A stretch of 64,000 nt of DNA, taken from the NCBI GenBank assembly GCA_005281725.1, contig SSBO01000009.1, positions 7,378,303-7,442,302 on the forward strand, in the 5' to 3' direction. The notes below the pieces were generated by a model. The model did no database searches, was not told where the DNA came from, and saw only the letters and a list, made by a program, of their open reading frames with translations. The number at the start of each line of letters is the position of its first letter. The stretch's first letter is position 1. The translations under genes were made by a program, and so were the position numbers. Source of the stretch: Wuchereria bancrofti. Taxonomy: Eukaryota > Nematoda > Chromadorea > Rhabditida > Onchocercidae. Below are positions 46,788 to 59,743 of this stretch, piece by piece.

Positions 46788-49700
46788 TTAAGCAGCCAGA
46801 TCAGTGATAATTGATGATGACGCTGACGGACATAGAACTGAAATAATCCACAGTAAGCGGTCTATCCTTCCAATAATTGCTGCTACATATATGAAATAGT
46901 TCTCTTATTTACATACTACTACAGTTGTCAGTTGGGAAAAAAAGGTGAACATAATAAAGAAAAACCAATTTAAGAATGTCCCAAGTGATGTGATAGTCGA
47001 AACATATTTAAAAATGTAATAATATAGAAAAAATTGAATTTCATAACAATCGAAAATGTTACCAGTTAAGATATAGTCAGTGAGCATGCTTGGCACAGCA
47101 GGACTGTCTTCATCAATTGCTCGCAATACTGAAATTGTTTTTAATTAAAGGCAAACGCAGAACAGAAATACTTTTTTTTTCCAACTAGAACATATTGCTT
47201 TTGCCATTCAACACTAATCAGGCCAAACTATCGATAATTCAATCAACAATATATTGGAACTGCTTGACAAGTCACGTTAGACGCTGCATTGAAAAACGCT
47301 ACTTTAATAATTAGATTAAAGAACGTCAAAATAATCACATTTGATGAGCGCCATCAGTGTATTCATGTCTACAGAAAGACAACTTTCATCGTACGGAATT
47401 GTCGCCGTCATATACTACAAAAAAATGATATTCTAAAATTTAACATTAATACCACAAAAGAAAAAAACACAAAATTAACAAATTCTTAGAAAATAAATGT
47501 GGAAGCTGCAGCTTTACAACGAACAGTATCCAACTTATTATGCAACTTCTGTCAAAGACGTTTGCCTTGAGATGATCATATTGTGAATTCTCAAATCAAC
47601 ATTAAACATTAGAAACGATTTTCGTAACAATTAAACCAGAATAATTTGGCCAGTTGCGTATAATTTATGTAAAATGCCCTATTACAATGACAAAAGAAAA
47701 GTTCACAACGAAGTACTGATGCAACTTTCCTTCTCAAATTGAATGAACGATGCAAACTAAGAGTACGAGGCTGCATCTAAACTTCTCGATCTCTTTAAAA
47801 TCAAAGCAAGAAACTTTAACCCATAAATTTACAGATTCGATTAAGTTCTGTAACACGGAATGCTTGCATACAAATCTATTCGAAATTAATTTTTAACCTG
47901 TGGCAATTGTGATGGATCAGTTTTCAACGGTTTACGTTTTCGCTCATTGGTGAAGTGTCTTCGTCTGTTCTGTATAGATAAAAGCAACGATATGAATGTA
48001 TTTTTCATTTCCTTCTCATATTCTAACTCATCACGATGTGCCAGCTGCTCCACCAAACTATCATTGTAGACCTGAAGAAAATAACGCTAAATGGAAGAAA
48101 ACGTGTAAGATTAACAACGACGCATGCTATTATTGTTTAATTCTATTCCCAGAAAAATGAATGAAAAATTCTGACATACTCAAGAGCTGGACAAATACTT
48201 CCACAGATATTATTTCCCTGTGAAATATTATATTAATTTGATTTCATTATAAATCAACTTCATTAATTTTTACTTGTATAAGCTGCTCCATTTCAGCACT
48301 CAGAGCAAGCAACCTGCTATAGGAAAATGATTCCAGATCTGAAATTTTAAATACTTAAACTTCAAACAGATCGTTGTAAAGGCTTAGCAGAGAAAAATTT
48401 CGGAAATTAAAATTTTATATATGAAAACACAAAGAAATACAGGCAAAGCACAGGAAAGTAGCGAGTTACCAGAAGCTTAATACCACGCAAAAAAGGATTC
48501 TCACAACGACGATAAAAAATTAAAAATTATATTTTTTGTTTTCCAAAGCGTTCTTTCTTGAAAAGTAACATAAGTATGAGCCTAAAGTAAATGACATTGA
48601 CAAATGAGTAAATGCTGCACATTCGAGCACTAAAGACATAAAGGAAAGGGCATGCTTTTAAAAATTTTGCATTCAATGACAAGGAAGATTACATCCTTAA
48701 GTTGAGTACTTCCTAACAACTGAAGCTGATAAAAGAAATTATAAAGCTTTAGAAATTAACTTGCAATGATCTCATTTCTTTTTTACCTTCAAAATTCATC
48801 GCTTTTATCGCTTATGTCTAAATTCAACAAAAAAAGAAAAAAAAAAAACATTTGCCACTGTTTAAATATAGCAGAATGCTTTTCATTCTCTTTCACAACA
48901 GTTAGAAATTCATCCCATTCAAAAATACTTACCTTCCAACACTAAAAAATGATGAATAATCTATTATTAGCAGTTCAAGTACCGAACAAATTGTTCAAAT
49001 ATATTTTGAGTCAATAATTTTTTTTTTGCTGACCTAGTCAATAATTTGACTAGGTCAGCAAATTATACAGTATTAATTTTACACATTCTTCTCTTAACAT
49101 TTGTACTGACTGTCAGAATTCGACGTAATGGCAACGGCCTGTCGTAGTTTGACATCCATGTCGTATTGTCCATTTGGTAATGGTGAACGCATTGACGAAT
49201 ACATGCTATCCATCGATTCCATTGTACGATCAGTCATTACCGATCCCGAAAAATCACACGACTGAAAATTTCAGTTAATCTCTGTCATTTGTATAACAAC
49301 TGTGCCGAACATACTCACACAGTATAGCAGTAAATGAAATGTTGAGCAAAGTGCAAAATTACTTGAAGCATTTGGTCAATTTCTTCGATCACCTCGTCGG
49401 CAGTTTGTGGAGGTGACTCTGACAAAGGACCACGCTGACTGATCAATTGATGCATATCTAGTGCACTCCTCAGCTCCTCATCTTCCGACAAATCAATACC
49501 AAGATCACTGTTTTCCTGAAAAACAACGATGCCTAAGCCTCTGGGTATTCGTTGATTTAAGACTTTATAGTGAAGGAAACATGAACTTTTCACAGTAGGT
49601 GGTAAACTTCAGAAGTTTCCGGGCTTCTAACAAAAATTAGATATAAAAGGCGAACAATAAAACTCTATTTTTTCTGATTTATTACGTGGAAACTAACATA

Positions 49701-52700
49701 TTCCATTTTTCAGCTTCCGGCTAATTTTCTTCAATAACAAGTGCTTCTTACATGACATTGTATTATATCAATAAGTTGAAGGATAACTAGACAAAAATCG
49801 CTTTCCACATGCTTGTGAATTTAAATTCTGAGAAAAAAAAATTGAATTTTTTCGTTCAGCAATATACAATTTATACTCACTTTGTTTCGCCGAATAAAAT
49901 TAACATCAGCTGAATTTTGCGATAATCTTTGATAGGAGAAATTATCGCTAAAAATAGAAACAGCGGCTCCAACACAAGGGAAGAAACTCACAGCAGTGAC
50001 AGTAAACTGATGGCACATTGATGCAAGGAATAAAGATTTGTGTTTGTATTCTTCGCTTGATACGAATAAAAGCCAAAATAGAAACGCCAAAAACGCTGTT
50101 TGAGAGCAATCCAACAGAAAAAATAAAACTCCAACAAAAAATTTTTCTGTACTCGAAGACGAAATTCAGAATTCGGACTCTTGCTCTTTTACTCTAGTGG
50201 GAGACAAATAATAAGAAAAGAGGAAAAGGAGGAGGCAGTAAAAAACATAAGGAAAAAAGCTCAATGAAATCTAAAAGAAATTCTTAAAGGTTTCTTTCGT
50301 TGCACTCAGTTACGAAACCAAATGATATAATCAATTTTAACAACGACAAATTTATCATTCCTCAATCTCAAGTTTTCTCCCTTCTAATTTCAATTTTTAC
50401 TTATCAAACGAGAAGAGTTACTTACTGATCGATAGGAAAATATAGGAGAATTCATGACAAGTTCGACAATGTTACTACCACATCAAATGATCAAGAGAAC
50501 AGTGATTTCCGTAGTCTCATATGTCAGTGATGAAGTTATCCTTTGGCTTCATGAAAGTAAGTCCATGAGATAGGGTTACCAGTATATTTACCCTACCAGA
50601 AGTCAGCGACTTCGAATTTAATGGTTCTCAGCGTCAAACTTAAAGACTCTGTAGCCCATCCATAACAGCTTTTAGGATATGTGTCGTCCTTTCATATCAT
50701 GCTACATTAGTCCTTTCACTACCACAATAAATCGAGGTTTTCTTTATTCAAAATTTTTTCGTCTGAAAGTTTTCTGCAAAAATTTGTCAAATGTTTAAAT
50801 GAACAATTCGAGTCTACAAATCGACAACGATTCAAAAAATTAGCAATGAAGAAAAGTATTGAATTTTAACTATTATAAGGAAGTATAAAAATGATTGAGT
50901 AATAATCTAATAACATCAGATGGATTCACTTTTCTGATACAATTCATATGAAATGAGTACAGAGAAAGAGAGGGCATTTCTTCCCGTTTTATCGAATTTC
51001 TGCCTATCAAAAAAAATTTTTTTTTCATGACTCACAACAGCTTTGCTACTAAAGAGCTTTCTTCAATGGTAAACGGGGAAAAGAAAAATCCTCTCCCCCT
51101 TTTTTCTCTCTCTTTCTCTTTAAAAATTATTTAAGAGGAGGCTAGATCTCTGAAGCATGCTAGATTATACGTTTACCATTGCCTTCATCCTAAGCATATT
51201 TAGCCGAAGCCTTATATGCGCTCTGTTAACAAATGAATACATTTTTTTAAATCCACTGGGAATTTCTCTCTTCTTGATTTCATAGTTACCAAATGAGTTT
51301 CATAGTATGGCTTCTACAAAGAGTGGTTACATAATTCTGCAGAAATTATTCATCTAAATGTAACTGAAAAAGACAGTTTCCTAAACGGCAAACATGCAGT
51401 AAAACATAAACATTATAGGAGGATTTCCTCTCAATATCTTAAGCGAAATTACATAATTTTTCTGAAACGATTTCATAACTATTTTAAGGATTCCATTACA
51501 CTTGAACTTATAGCTTTAACTAGAAAAGCATGACTCCCGCCGTATTTTGAATCATCGCAAAAAAAAAGACTGATGATAGAATGAACCTTGCGTGGTTGAA
51601 GGTCGAGAGCAGGAAGTTGTAACCGCCTTGTCTGCGTCTTCGAAAAATCAAGTGGAGGCATATTGCCGAAATTTCCTGTCAGAGTCCACCAAATTCTGAA
51701 AAAAAATAATGCCATTACATCCAGATTTAATCTTGTTCAAAATTAAATTAGATATTACTGATTAATTGTCCGCAATATTCGCACAATGGATGTCTTTGCA
51801 TAATATTACTAGGATTGATTTGATACTGTGACACGAATAGAAATTTTTTGAGAATTTCAAAGAATTAAGATTGATACCGTGGAAGATATGTAGTTCTCAG
51901 CCTTAATTCATTTCATATGATTACGGTATTGATGTATATGAGTTGTACGGAAAAGAAATCAAACTTTTCAGAATACTGAAGAAATTATTTTACCAAACTT
52001 TTCAGCAGACTTCAGTAAGTTTATTTGTGCATGAAATATTTGTTTGGAGTTCTGCACTTTTAGAAAGAGTTGATCTCGATTAATGGACAAAAATTTTTTG
52101 ATCTGATCTCTATCATGTTCAGGAAACACAGAAAACTTAAACAGAAACAAACAGTGAAGTATTCTACCAATTATCTTCTCTAAACAATGTTACAAATCTG
52201 ATAAGCATCTTCGTAATCCCAACGACCAATGATTGTTCAAAGGTTTCTTTAGACTAAATTTAAAACAGATGTTACAACGATTCTTTTGTTCTCTCATGAA
52301 ACGATGACATTTCCCTAACTACGTGGAAATTTCCCTTTTTTTTGCTTTAACATAGATCATTTTACATAAGAAAAAAACAAATTTTGAGCAGAAACGAAGA
52401 AAATCCTGTTATATTAAACATTTCAACGAGAAATTTTTTAAAAGTAGGGATTGGATAAAATTTCAAATGCTTGTCTAAAGTTGCGGAAGCGTAAATAAAT
52501 AATCGATTTTCAGATTTCTGACCTCTTTAATATTAGTTTTTTCTCCAACAACTTGCCTTGAATGCCTTAAGTAAATGTAAAAAATTACAAGAAAAGCTTC
52601 ATCTTTTGTCCACTGATTCCTGTACCACAAATTTCATTAGAGTATGTCACAACAAGAACTTATGTATTCAATTTCTCCTTTTCGAATTTGTCCCACTGTT

Positions 52701-55700
52701 ACAACATAAGAAGTGGAAGTGATGAACAAAATGAATGCTATCACTAGGAAATTATAAAAATGGAAAAACGAATCAGAGATTTAATCCTTTCTATATTAGA
52801 CAAATGACTGAACAAGGCAGATTAACAGTAAAAATATGAGCCTCCCTCTTATATATGCTTTTACGAATTTCCAAAAAATTTACCCAGCCTCACGATATCA
52901 CTGTCAGATTTCTCACTCATTAAGATCTGACTTATCACATTGATATGATCATATCGTGCAATTCAATTTTTTTTTCTTGCATTTCAAAAGTTTTAAGAAA
53001 ATTTTAAAAGCAATAATGAAAATGTATACACAATAAGTTATCCACTCAATATTTGCTTACTTGGACAGAAAAAGAGCTATTTACTGTTAAAGTACTTCTA
53101 TTTAGTACCAAACTGATTATTTTATAGTTTTTTAAACTGATATAAAATCTGGAGACCTCACAATTGAGTCTGTCAGAGAAAGGGAAGTTTTTAAATAGAA
53201 AAGTACAACAAACAAGACGCGATACAGCAAAATTTAAAAAATATGCAAACAAGGCACCAAGGCAAAACTTTGCAGAAGATATTTTTACTGCATTTTATGT
53301 GTTGCAACTTAGTATAGTTAACAGTTTTTGCAAAGTTAATTTCACTATAATTCATAGAATGTCAAAGACGAATTGCATCCTTTAAGTTAAGGCAATCTAT
53401 TTTACATAGAAGAGTGAAGAACAACAATACTAACTGCTACGACAAATATTTGTGGAATTATTTCCGACAACATTGACAGCAATCCGAAATATATGCTGTG
53501 AATATCTGATAGAATGCAGAGACCTCAAAATTGTAACTGATTATAACAGTATCTTTCTCAGGAAAAGCATTTTTTTTAAGTGAAGGCCACGTCCGATATC
53601 AAATAAAACTTTTTTTTGTGTTAGAATAATCAGAATAATCAAAAAACTCACTGGCTTTCAGACATGATTTCATCCTGTGATCGCACTTGTATAGGTGCTA
53701 TTTCTTCGGTGGCCTTATTAAGATCTTTGAAGCAGTGCGAGATTTTCTGATCAAATGTTCCGACCAGATCTTCCAAACTACTCGATAAATTTTCCGCATC
53801 GAAATTTTCGTCAAAATTGTTCTCGCAATCACTGGTCCTACAACAAAAATCACCAAATGAAAAGTTCTAAAGAGTTCGATCTTTAGGACTTAAAAATTTT
53901 AAGGAGTTGGCTTTTATAACTGAATTTTTGATTCCTAATTTTATTAAAGGATTTTCATGTACTTTTCTGAACCTTTCAGCCTTTAGTAAGAATTTTTCTC
54001 CTGCCAGATTTCGGATGCTTTTGCAATCTAGCAAATGAAAATTATATCCGAGTTTGCCCACAAAAATACCACTTGCATTTTTTAAGGATATTTTATAAGG
54101 ATTGTCATTTGATTCCTACTTTCAGCGTTTTCAAAACATAGTGGCCCAGAATCTTCGAGCGAAAAGTGTAAGCTGAAACGAAAAACGGAATACGGTTGAG
54201 AATTAGTAAAAAAATAGTGACTGGATAGCAATCGAAACATTCCCTGAGATTCTAAGCTGAGAAATCGTGCCCATGTTTCGGTCCGATAAGACTAATGCAA
54301 TTTTCTTTTATCATGCACAATTTGGAAATGAAAGAAAGATGAATAACTTACGTCATATTCTCAAGAATATTTTATCAGTGTTCAAAAATCAACTAATCTA
54401 CATATTTCAACAAGCAGACAGAGACGAGTTTTTACATATCTTAGTAGTAGAGTAGCATATATCACCCGAACAGTTATATAACACTCTTTGGTTTCGAGAA
54501 AAATCCTGAAAATCATTTGCACCCTTAGTGAATCACATCACCATTGATCACTGCTAATCTATGGCTTTCACTGTCATTTCTTATCAGCCAACAGCTGTTT
54601 CGAAATGTTCCTTACGAAGCTTAGACTCCCACAACTCGATTTTAGTTCTTATCACTCAGATCTCTTCCTGGGATCTACCAGTCGAAGAATAAAAGACGGA
54701 GAGGGGAGAAGGAAAGACGACAAGGAATTAGAAGAGTGGAAGAGACATTCTGCATACAGACCATGCAGAGTGCAGGGTGAGTGAGGTTATCATTCCCGGA
54801 TATCATTTTCCTCTCAGTAGACCTTTTTCTTTCAATTAATAGCCTTTAAGGTAGCAAGACTGCTATAAGGCTAGCAGCGGCAGAGAAAGAGAGACGAAAA
54901 GATCAGAAGAGAAAAAAGCAAGGATAAAGAATGCATCCCACCCAATTCATTCAAAACTGGTCACATGGCTTCTCAGTTTATATGCATTACACACTAACAT
55001 ACTCTCTTTAGAGTAAGTACGTATAGTTATCCCATGGAATTGTTTACTTCCTTATTTCCTTCATTGAAAAGTAAAATTAAAAACAGACAGACTCCAAGTA
55101 TTACTTAATGGTCATAGAATTAAACCATATTTAAAAGAGTTAAGGAGAAGTCATTCAGTATGTCATCTACGTTTGAAATTCAGGAGAACAGTGAAAAATG
55201 ACTGGCCAATACGAATTCTATAAAAGAGACAGAATTAAAGAAAAGGAATAGACTCACAGCACTGACACAATGTTAGCTATGCTAATGTGCCTCTTACTTA
55301 CCATACATTGAATAGGCATCTGCAGAATTCTTCAATTTTTATGTCTACTCGTCTACTCATTTCTTTATTCTGTCTATCTCACTTTAATTAAGACTCATTT
55401 AAAAGATGGCACAGAGTATGGAATGAAAATCGATATACTGGTATAGCAGCGCTAGTCTAAGTCTTAACCTAAACTTCTTAGAGAAATCAGTATGTTCACT
55501 TTAACCAATTCTAAACAGAGAAAAACACAGAGAAAGACCTAAATTCCACCATATTTTAGCATGCTACAAATAAAATATTACTGCTCACAACAATTTCTAC
55601 GGTTTCCACTTTTTCTAATTTCTTCCACCACTTCACTTGTTGCTTTTCCTTTACTATTTTCTTCTTCTCCCCTTCTTTTCCCTGTGGTTCTAAGTATAAT

Positions 55701-57077
55701 TTTAGACAAACATTATCGTAAATTATTCCCATTAATTCTATTAAAACACAAATTCAATAGTGTGCTTGACGGTAAGTTGCAATCACTGATTACAGTTTTA
55801 GTGTTACATATTTACTTATAAGAAAAATTATCAATTAAACAATGAAATGATTCTTTAAATTTTTACACAGACACAGTTTACACAAATTCTCATGGAAAAA
55901 GACGACTATGGAAAAAAGAAAATACGGGTAAGGACACAAAAGCTATGACATCAAACTTCATGCAAAAAACTCCAGTTTCATTTCTAACATGTTTATTTAT
56001 TCGTATGATTTCTAAAGCTACTGCCAATTACTACTAACTGTGCCGATAAATATAAAATTTGAAGTTGGGATAACCAATAAGATGAAATTCAGAGCAAAAT
56101 TTCGAAATTTTCAGAAAGACTATGGGAAAGGGAAACACTGCCAACTGGAAAATTAACAAAAAATAAGCGGTGGAAAGGAATTCTAAATGAATTATGAAAA
56201 ATCAAGCCCAAAAAAAAAAATCAGCTAAGAAATGACTTGTGACAGAGACCAAAACGTCTTTTTCGCTAACGCGACATAATTTCCGTGCCTAATACCTCAA
56301 TAAAGAAAGATGAGCAAGTTTTGGTCCTCTCTGTAAGTGTCAGCCTTGTTTGGCTATACATTGCTGCTTCAGCTTTAATTCATATGTCATCGGATTTGAA
56401 GTCAAAAAAGTAAAAGTAGTAATTTTTGAGCAAAAATGTAAATAGAATTCAAGATCGAATTACTTTCCACCAATCATCTTTAGCAACTTGAATGGGGAAC
56501 GGTTGGACCAAAGAAAGATAGCCCGTTGTATTCAAAAAAAGACTGTTTCGACAGAAAGACAATTCCTCACTGAGATGACAGTCAAAGCAAATCAGAATAT
56601 ATAATTTATTTTACAATAAGGATTGAAGAGCGGAAGATAAAGGAGAAAATCCATTAAAAGAGGAGCACTCTTTGTACTTCAGTCTAAGATCATATGGCTA
56701 ATTTAACATTTCATTGGCTTTAGATATGAGATTTGTTTAACTGTAAATATAGTGATGGATAAAGTAAGCAGGAGATGGAAAAGAATCGACAAGGAACAAT
56801 TTAGACAATTAGTGAGCCTTCACTAAAGGTATTTCTCACTTCCTCTCTCTCTCTCTCTCTCATGCACAGCATTCAAAAACCTAAATGAGAAAAGGAGAAT
56901 AAGTAGAATTTAAGATATCAGTTGAGAAGAAAATTCCAGTGTTGAAATAAAAAGATTAGGCACTTACGACTGCTGTGATGCCACTTTGATGAAGTCGAGA
57001 TCATCTTCCAGATGAGCCAGAGGCACTTCCGGTACACTACAATTTATATTTTCGACCATTCCCGTACCCATAACCAT
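46788..57077 (-). CDS. unc-76: UNC-76/FEZ family kinesin-1 adaptor, 372 aa
   Basis: A cytoplasmic adaptor that links kinesin-1 to cargo and is needed for axon outgrowth and bundling. Ten phase-consistent exons: 57077-56968, 53837-53652, 51695-51587, 49515-49363, 49261-49107, 48313-48274, 48071-47898, 47414-47339, 47128-47063 and 46837-46788. FEZ landmarks in order: SSSLEDLVGTFDQKISHCF, WWTLTGNFGNMPPLDFSK, acidic DLSEDEELRSALDMHQL, ADEVIEEIDQML, ESMDSMYSSMRSPLPNG, the coiled-coil core LVEQLAHRDELEYEKEMKN, FISLLLSIQNRRR, YMTATIPYD and the C-terminal VPSMLTDYILTVLCPS. The length is near that of human FEZ1 (392 aa). Introns 1-3 are 2-3.1 kb and AT-rich, with simple repeats. The acceptor of exon 6 is ambiguous by three bases (TATAG or TATAGCAG), which would add or drop one codon. 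Confidence 0.93.
49025..49062. other. Perfect 17-bp intronic palindrome (hairpin)
   Basis: In the unc-76 intron between exons 5 and 6, tttgctgacctagtcaa (49025-49041) is followed after four bases by its exact reverse complement (49046-49062). A poly-T run precedes it on the plus strand. It could form a tight hairpin in RNA or a cruciform in DNA. Confidence 0.65.
56843..56861. repeat. CT dinucleotide microsatellite
   Basis: About nine CT units lie in unc-76 intron 1, around 107 bases outside exon 1. Confidence 0.85.
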
Positions 57078-59743
57078 AATAAAGTCATACCAGTCACAAA
57101 GAAGCAGGAATAAAATTGTACCGGAACCGGAATTAGGATTAGAGCAGAGTGGAACAGAAATAGCAGTATCGATGACTTGGGTCAGTCGACGACTGTCGTC
57201 ACCTTCAATACTTTATTGGTAGCGATCCTATGAGGTCTGCGTTGGTTCGCACCCTCCAGATGAATCGTTGTGAGGCAACTAACCCGAAAATCAATCATTC
57301 TCGAACTATTTGCTGCACTGGAGACATGTGACATACACATACACACATAGACACACACATAGACAGACAGAGACACAGACATGCATTTGCTCTATGTATT
57401 AGCATCACAGCCTGGTACTACTTGCATGTCCATTTGTTCCTTTAAGTTGACAGTCCTTTGTACCTTCCGTCAATAAAGCAACCAAATGGCTGCAGGTGCT
57501 TGAGAGAAGTACTGTTAGAGCAAGCAGTAGTAGCACACTTTCCCGCTCAGAGGTATTCATTCTCCTCTTCTTAACTCATCCAATCCGCAGAGAGGCCTAC
57601 AATTGAGGCATAGTGCATTGGCCAGTAGCGCAACTGCGCCTCATATACCCTATTACCTATTAAGCACCCGCCATTCATAAACTTACAATGTGCTTATTTT
57701 CATAATTGCACTAGTTAAGCTGTCTCGTCTGACCCTGTTACTGTATCAAAATAAAAGTAACATGCAAAATAAATACCAAAGTTTGTCTCGAAATCTTGCT
57801 ATCCGCAAGATTTCATCTTGCAATTCATCTTGCATCAGTCATATTTGGGAATAAGTATACAGAGCAAACATGATTGATAATCGATGACAGAAAGTAAACG
57901 ACTGTACAACTTGAGGATACACTGCATCACTGAAGTACAGTACAGTTGATGATATCAACCAGAAACTACCAATTTCATTCTAATGCGTTGGCACAACCCA
58001 CAACTTTCTCTTAATTAATTAACTGCTACAGAAATTCCCGGTTATGCCTAGTATTCTTTAGTACGACAAACGATTAATTAATTATATATCAGAACACTGA
58101 AAAAATTAGTAGAATTCGAAGTTATTCATTACATTTATTCCATTTATTTAAATTATTTCAGGATTACTAATAATTCTCTTCTTGTTTAGCTTTGTGAATT
58201 TCGAGTCATGCGCAAAAGTTGTAGCAAACAACATTTTATCAGACAATAGAATCATTGGAACAGTTGGATGATAATGCTGATACTTTGATTTTTCAGCCCA
58301 CAACTTTGTTTTAAGCTTTTTTCCTAGCTGTATGAACACTTCTGACTTAATAATTAATTTGCTTGGAAATCATTAATTGAATAGGATTTTATCTGCTACG
58401 CTCATACTTCATTCATACTTGCATTTTGCATTCTCTAACGATATTCCATATCAATCCTATCACTTTATTTCAATGTTGTTCATGAAGCCCACTAAAATTG
58501 GGACCAAAAATTTCAGTTTTAGCTGATCAAAGAGAATATTAACCCCAGCTATATTTTTAACAGTTGAGACTTTTAACTCTTGCATTCCGTAGTCTATTGT
58601 TCTTATCATCAAACGATAAGCAAATCAGATGTTTTATTTCTCGGCTACTTTTTGTCATTACAGGCTGGAAATACCATTCCCATTATATTAAAGTAAGCAG
58701 CTTTAAAAGGGAGTAATTTACTAATGACACTAAATAGACATTAAAACAAATGTCCGACAACATATGATTAAACAGAACATATGAAGGAATGTGCTATTTA
58801 AAGAAGAACTTCGACAATAGCTCCATAAATATAATTTTAATCAAATAATTACGTATCTTTAACACTGCGATTAGTTGTTTATTTTCTTGTTTACAAAGTT
58901 CTTATTATTGGCACAATAATGAAGGCATACTAAGTTTCCGTGCTCCCTACGTAAAATAATCAATGCTCACTGCGTGACAACTACACGTATGCCAAGAAAA
59001 GGAAGGATCCATGAAAAGAAGGTTGTTTCTTTCCAACTGTTCCTTTCATCACTCACATTCCCATCAATTAAATACTTTCGCTTCACTCATTCATTTCCCA
59101 AAACATTTCCTCCACTTTTCTTCTCTCAGTGAATTTAACTAATGTGCCATGGTTAAGAAAAGGACAGTAGCTAGAACTTAACTTACAGTAACTTCCGTAT
59201 CAGAAAACGTAAGGGTAACTTAACAGTACTCCATCAATCAAAATGCATTCTACAGATTTGCATTTAACAACCTCCAGACGAACCGTTTTGAAGACGAAGT
59301 TTACAGATAATAGTAGTGGAGTGATGCCTGTCGAAATTCACTTAAACTTCGACGTGCACGAAAGGGATAAGGAAGGGAAGAAGGAGGAAGGTCTGTCTTG
59401 AGATATCACATGCATATGAGGTCGGAGACACTTGTCAACTCAGATCTTTCCTTAGTCCGCTAGTGAATTCATTCTTAACAGAAAAATTCAAGATAAGTTT
59501 TCGGCTATGTTACAATGAGTTTTCGTCCAATTTGGATTTTTATTTTCCAGTTCTATAATTTGACTCGTAATCCTGACTGGACGCAGATTTGTCCGAGGAA
59601 TGAGAATGTATAGTATACCAAGTGAAGAATTTGCTTTAGTAGTATGAATTTCTGAATTTTGTCACTTCTCTATCATAATACGCATATTTGTAATTTTTGA
59701 ACTAAGGAAAAAAGAATTAATGTATTTAGTCAATTTTTTAGCT
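57078..59743. promoter_or_regulatory. Divergent intergenic region between unc-76 and dyci-1
   Basis: This 2.7-kb spacer should hold both promoters. It contains an imperfect acaca/gacaga repeat at 57326-57382 and a palindromic taattaattaac stretch near 58014. The frame at 57182-57382 (minus) is a reading of the CA repeat. An acceptor TTTTTTAG ends at 59741, just before the dyci-1 start, and may be a trans-splice site. Confidence 0.45.
57326..57382. repeat. Imperfect CA/GACA-rich simple repeat
   Basis: A stretch of acaca and gacaga units, interrupted by tag, lies in intergenic DNA. Confidence 0.75.

Noticed and set aside
46905..47062. Extension of the unc-76 exon 9 frame into a hydrophobic tail
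   Set aside because: A GTAACA donor at 47062 followed by an exon encoding VLCPS restores the conserved FEZ C-terminus.
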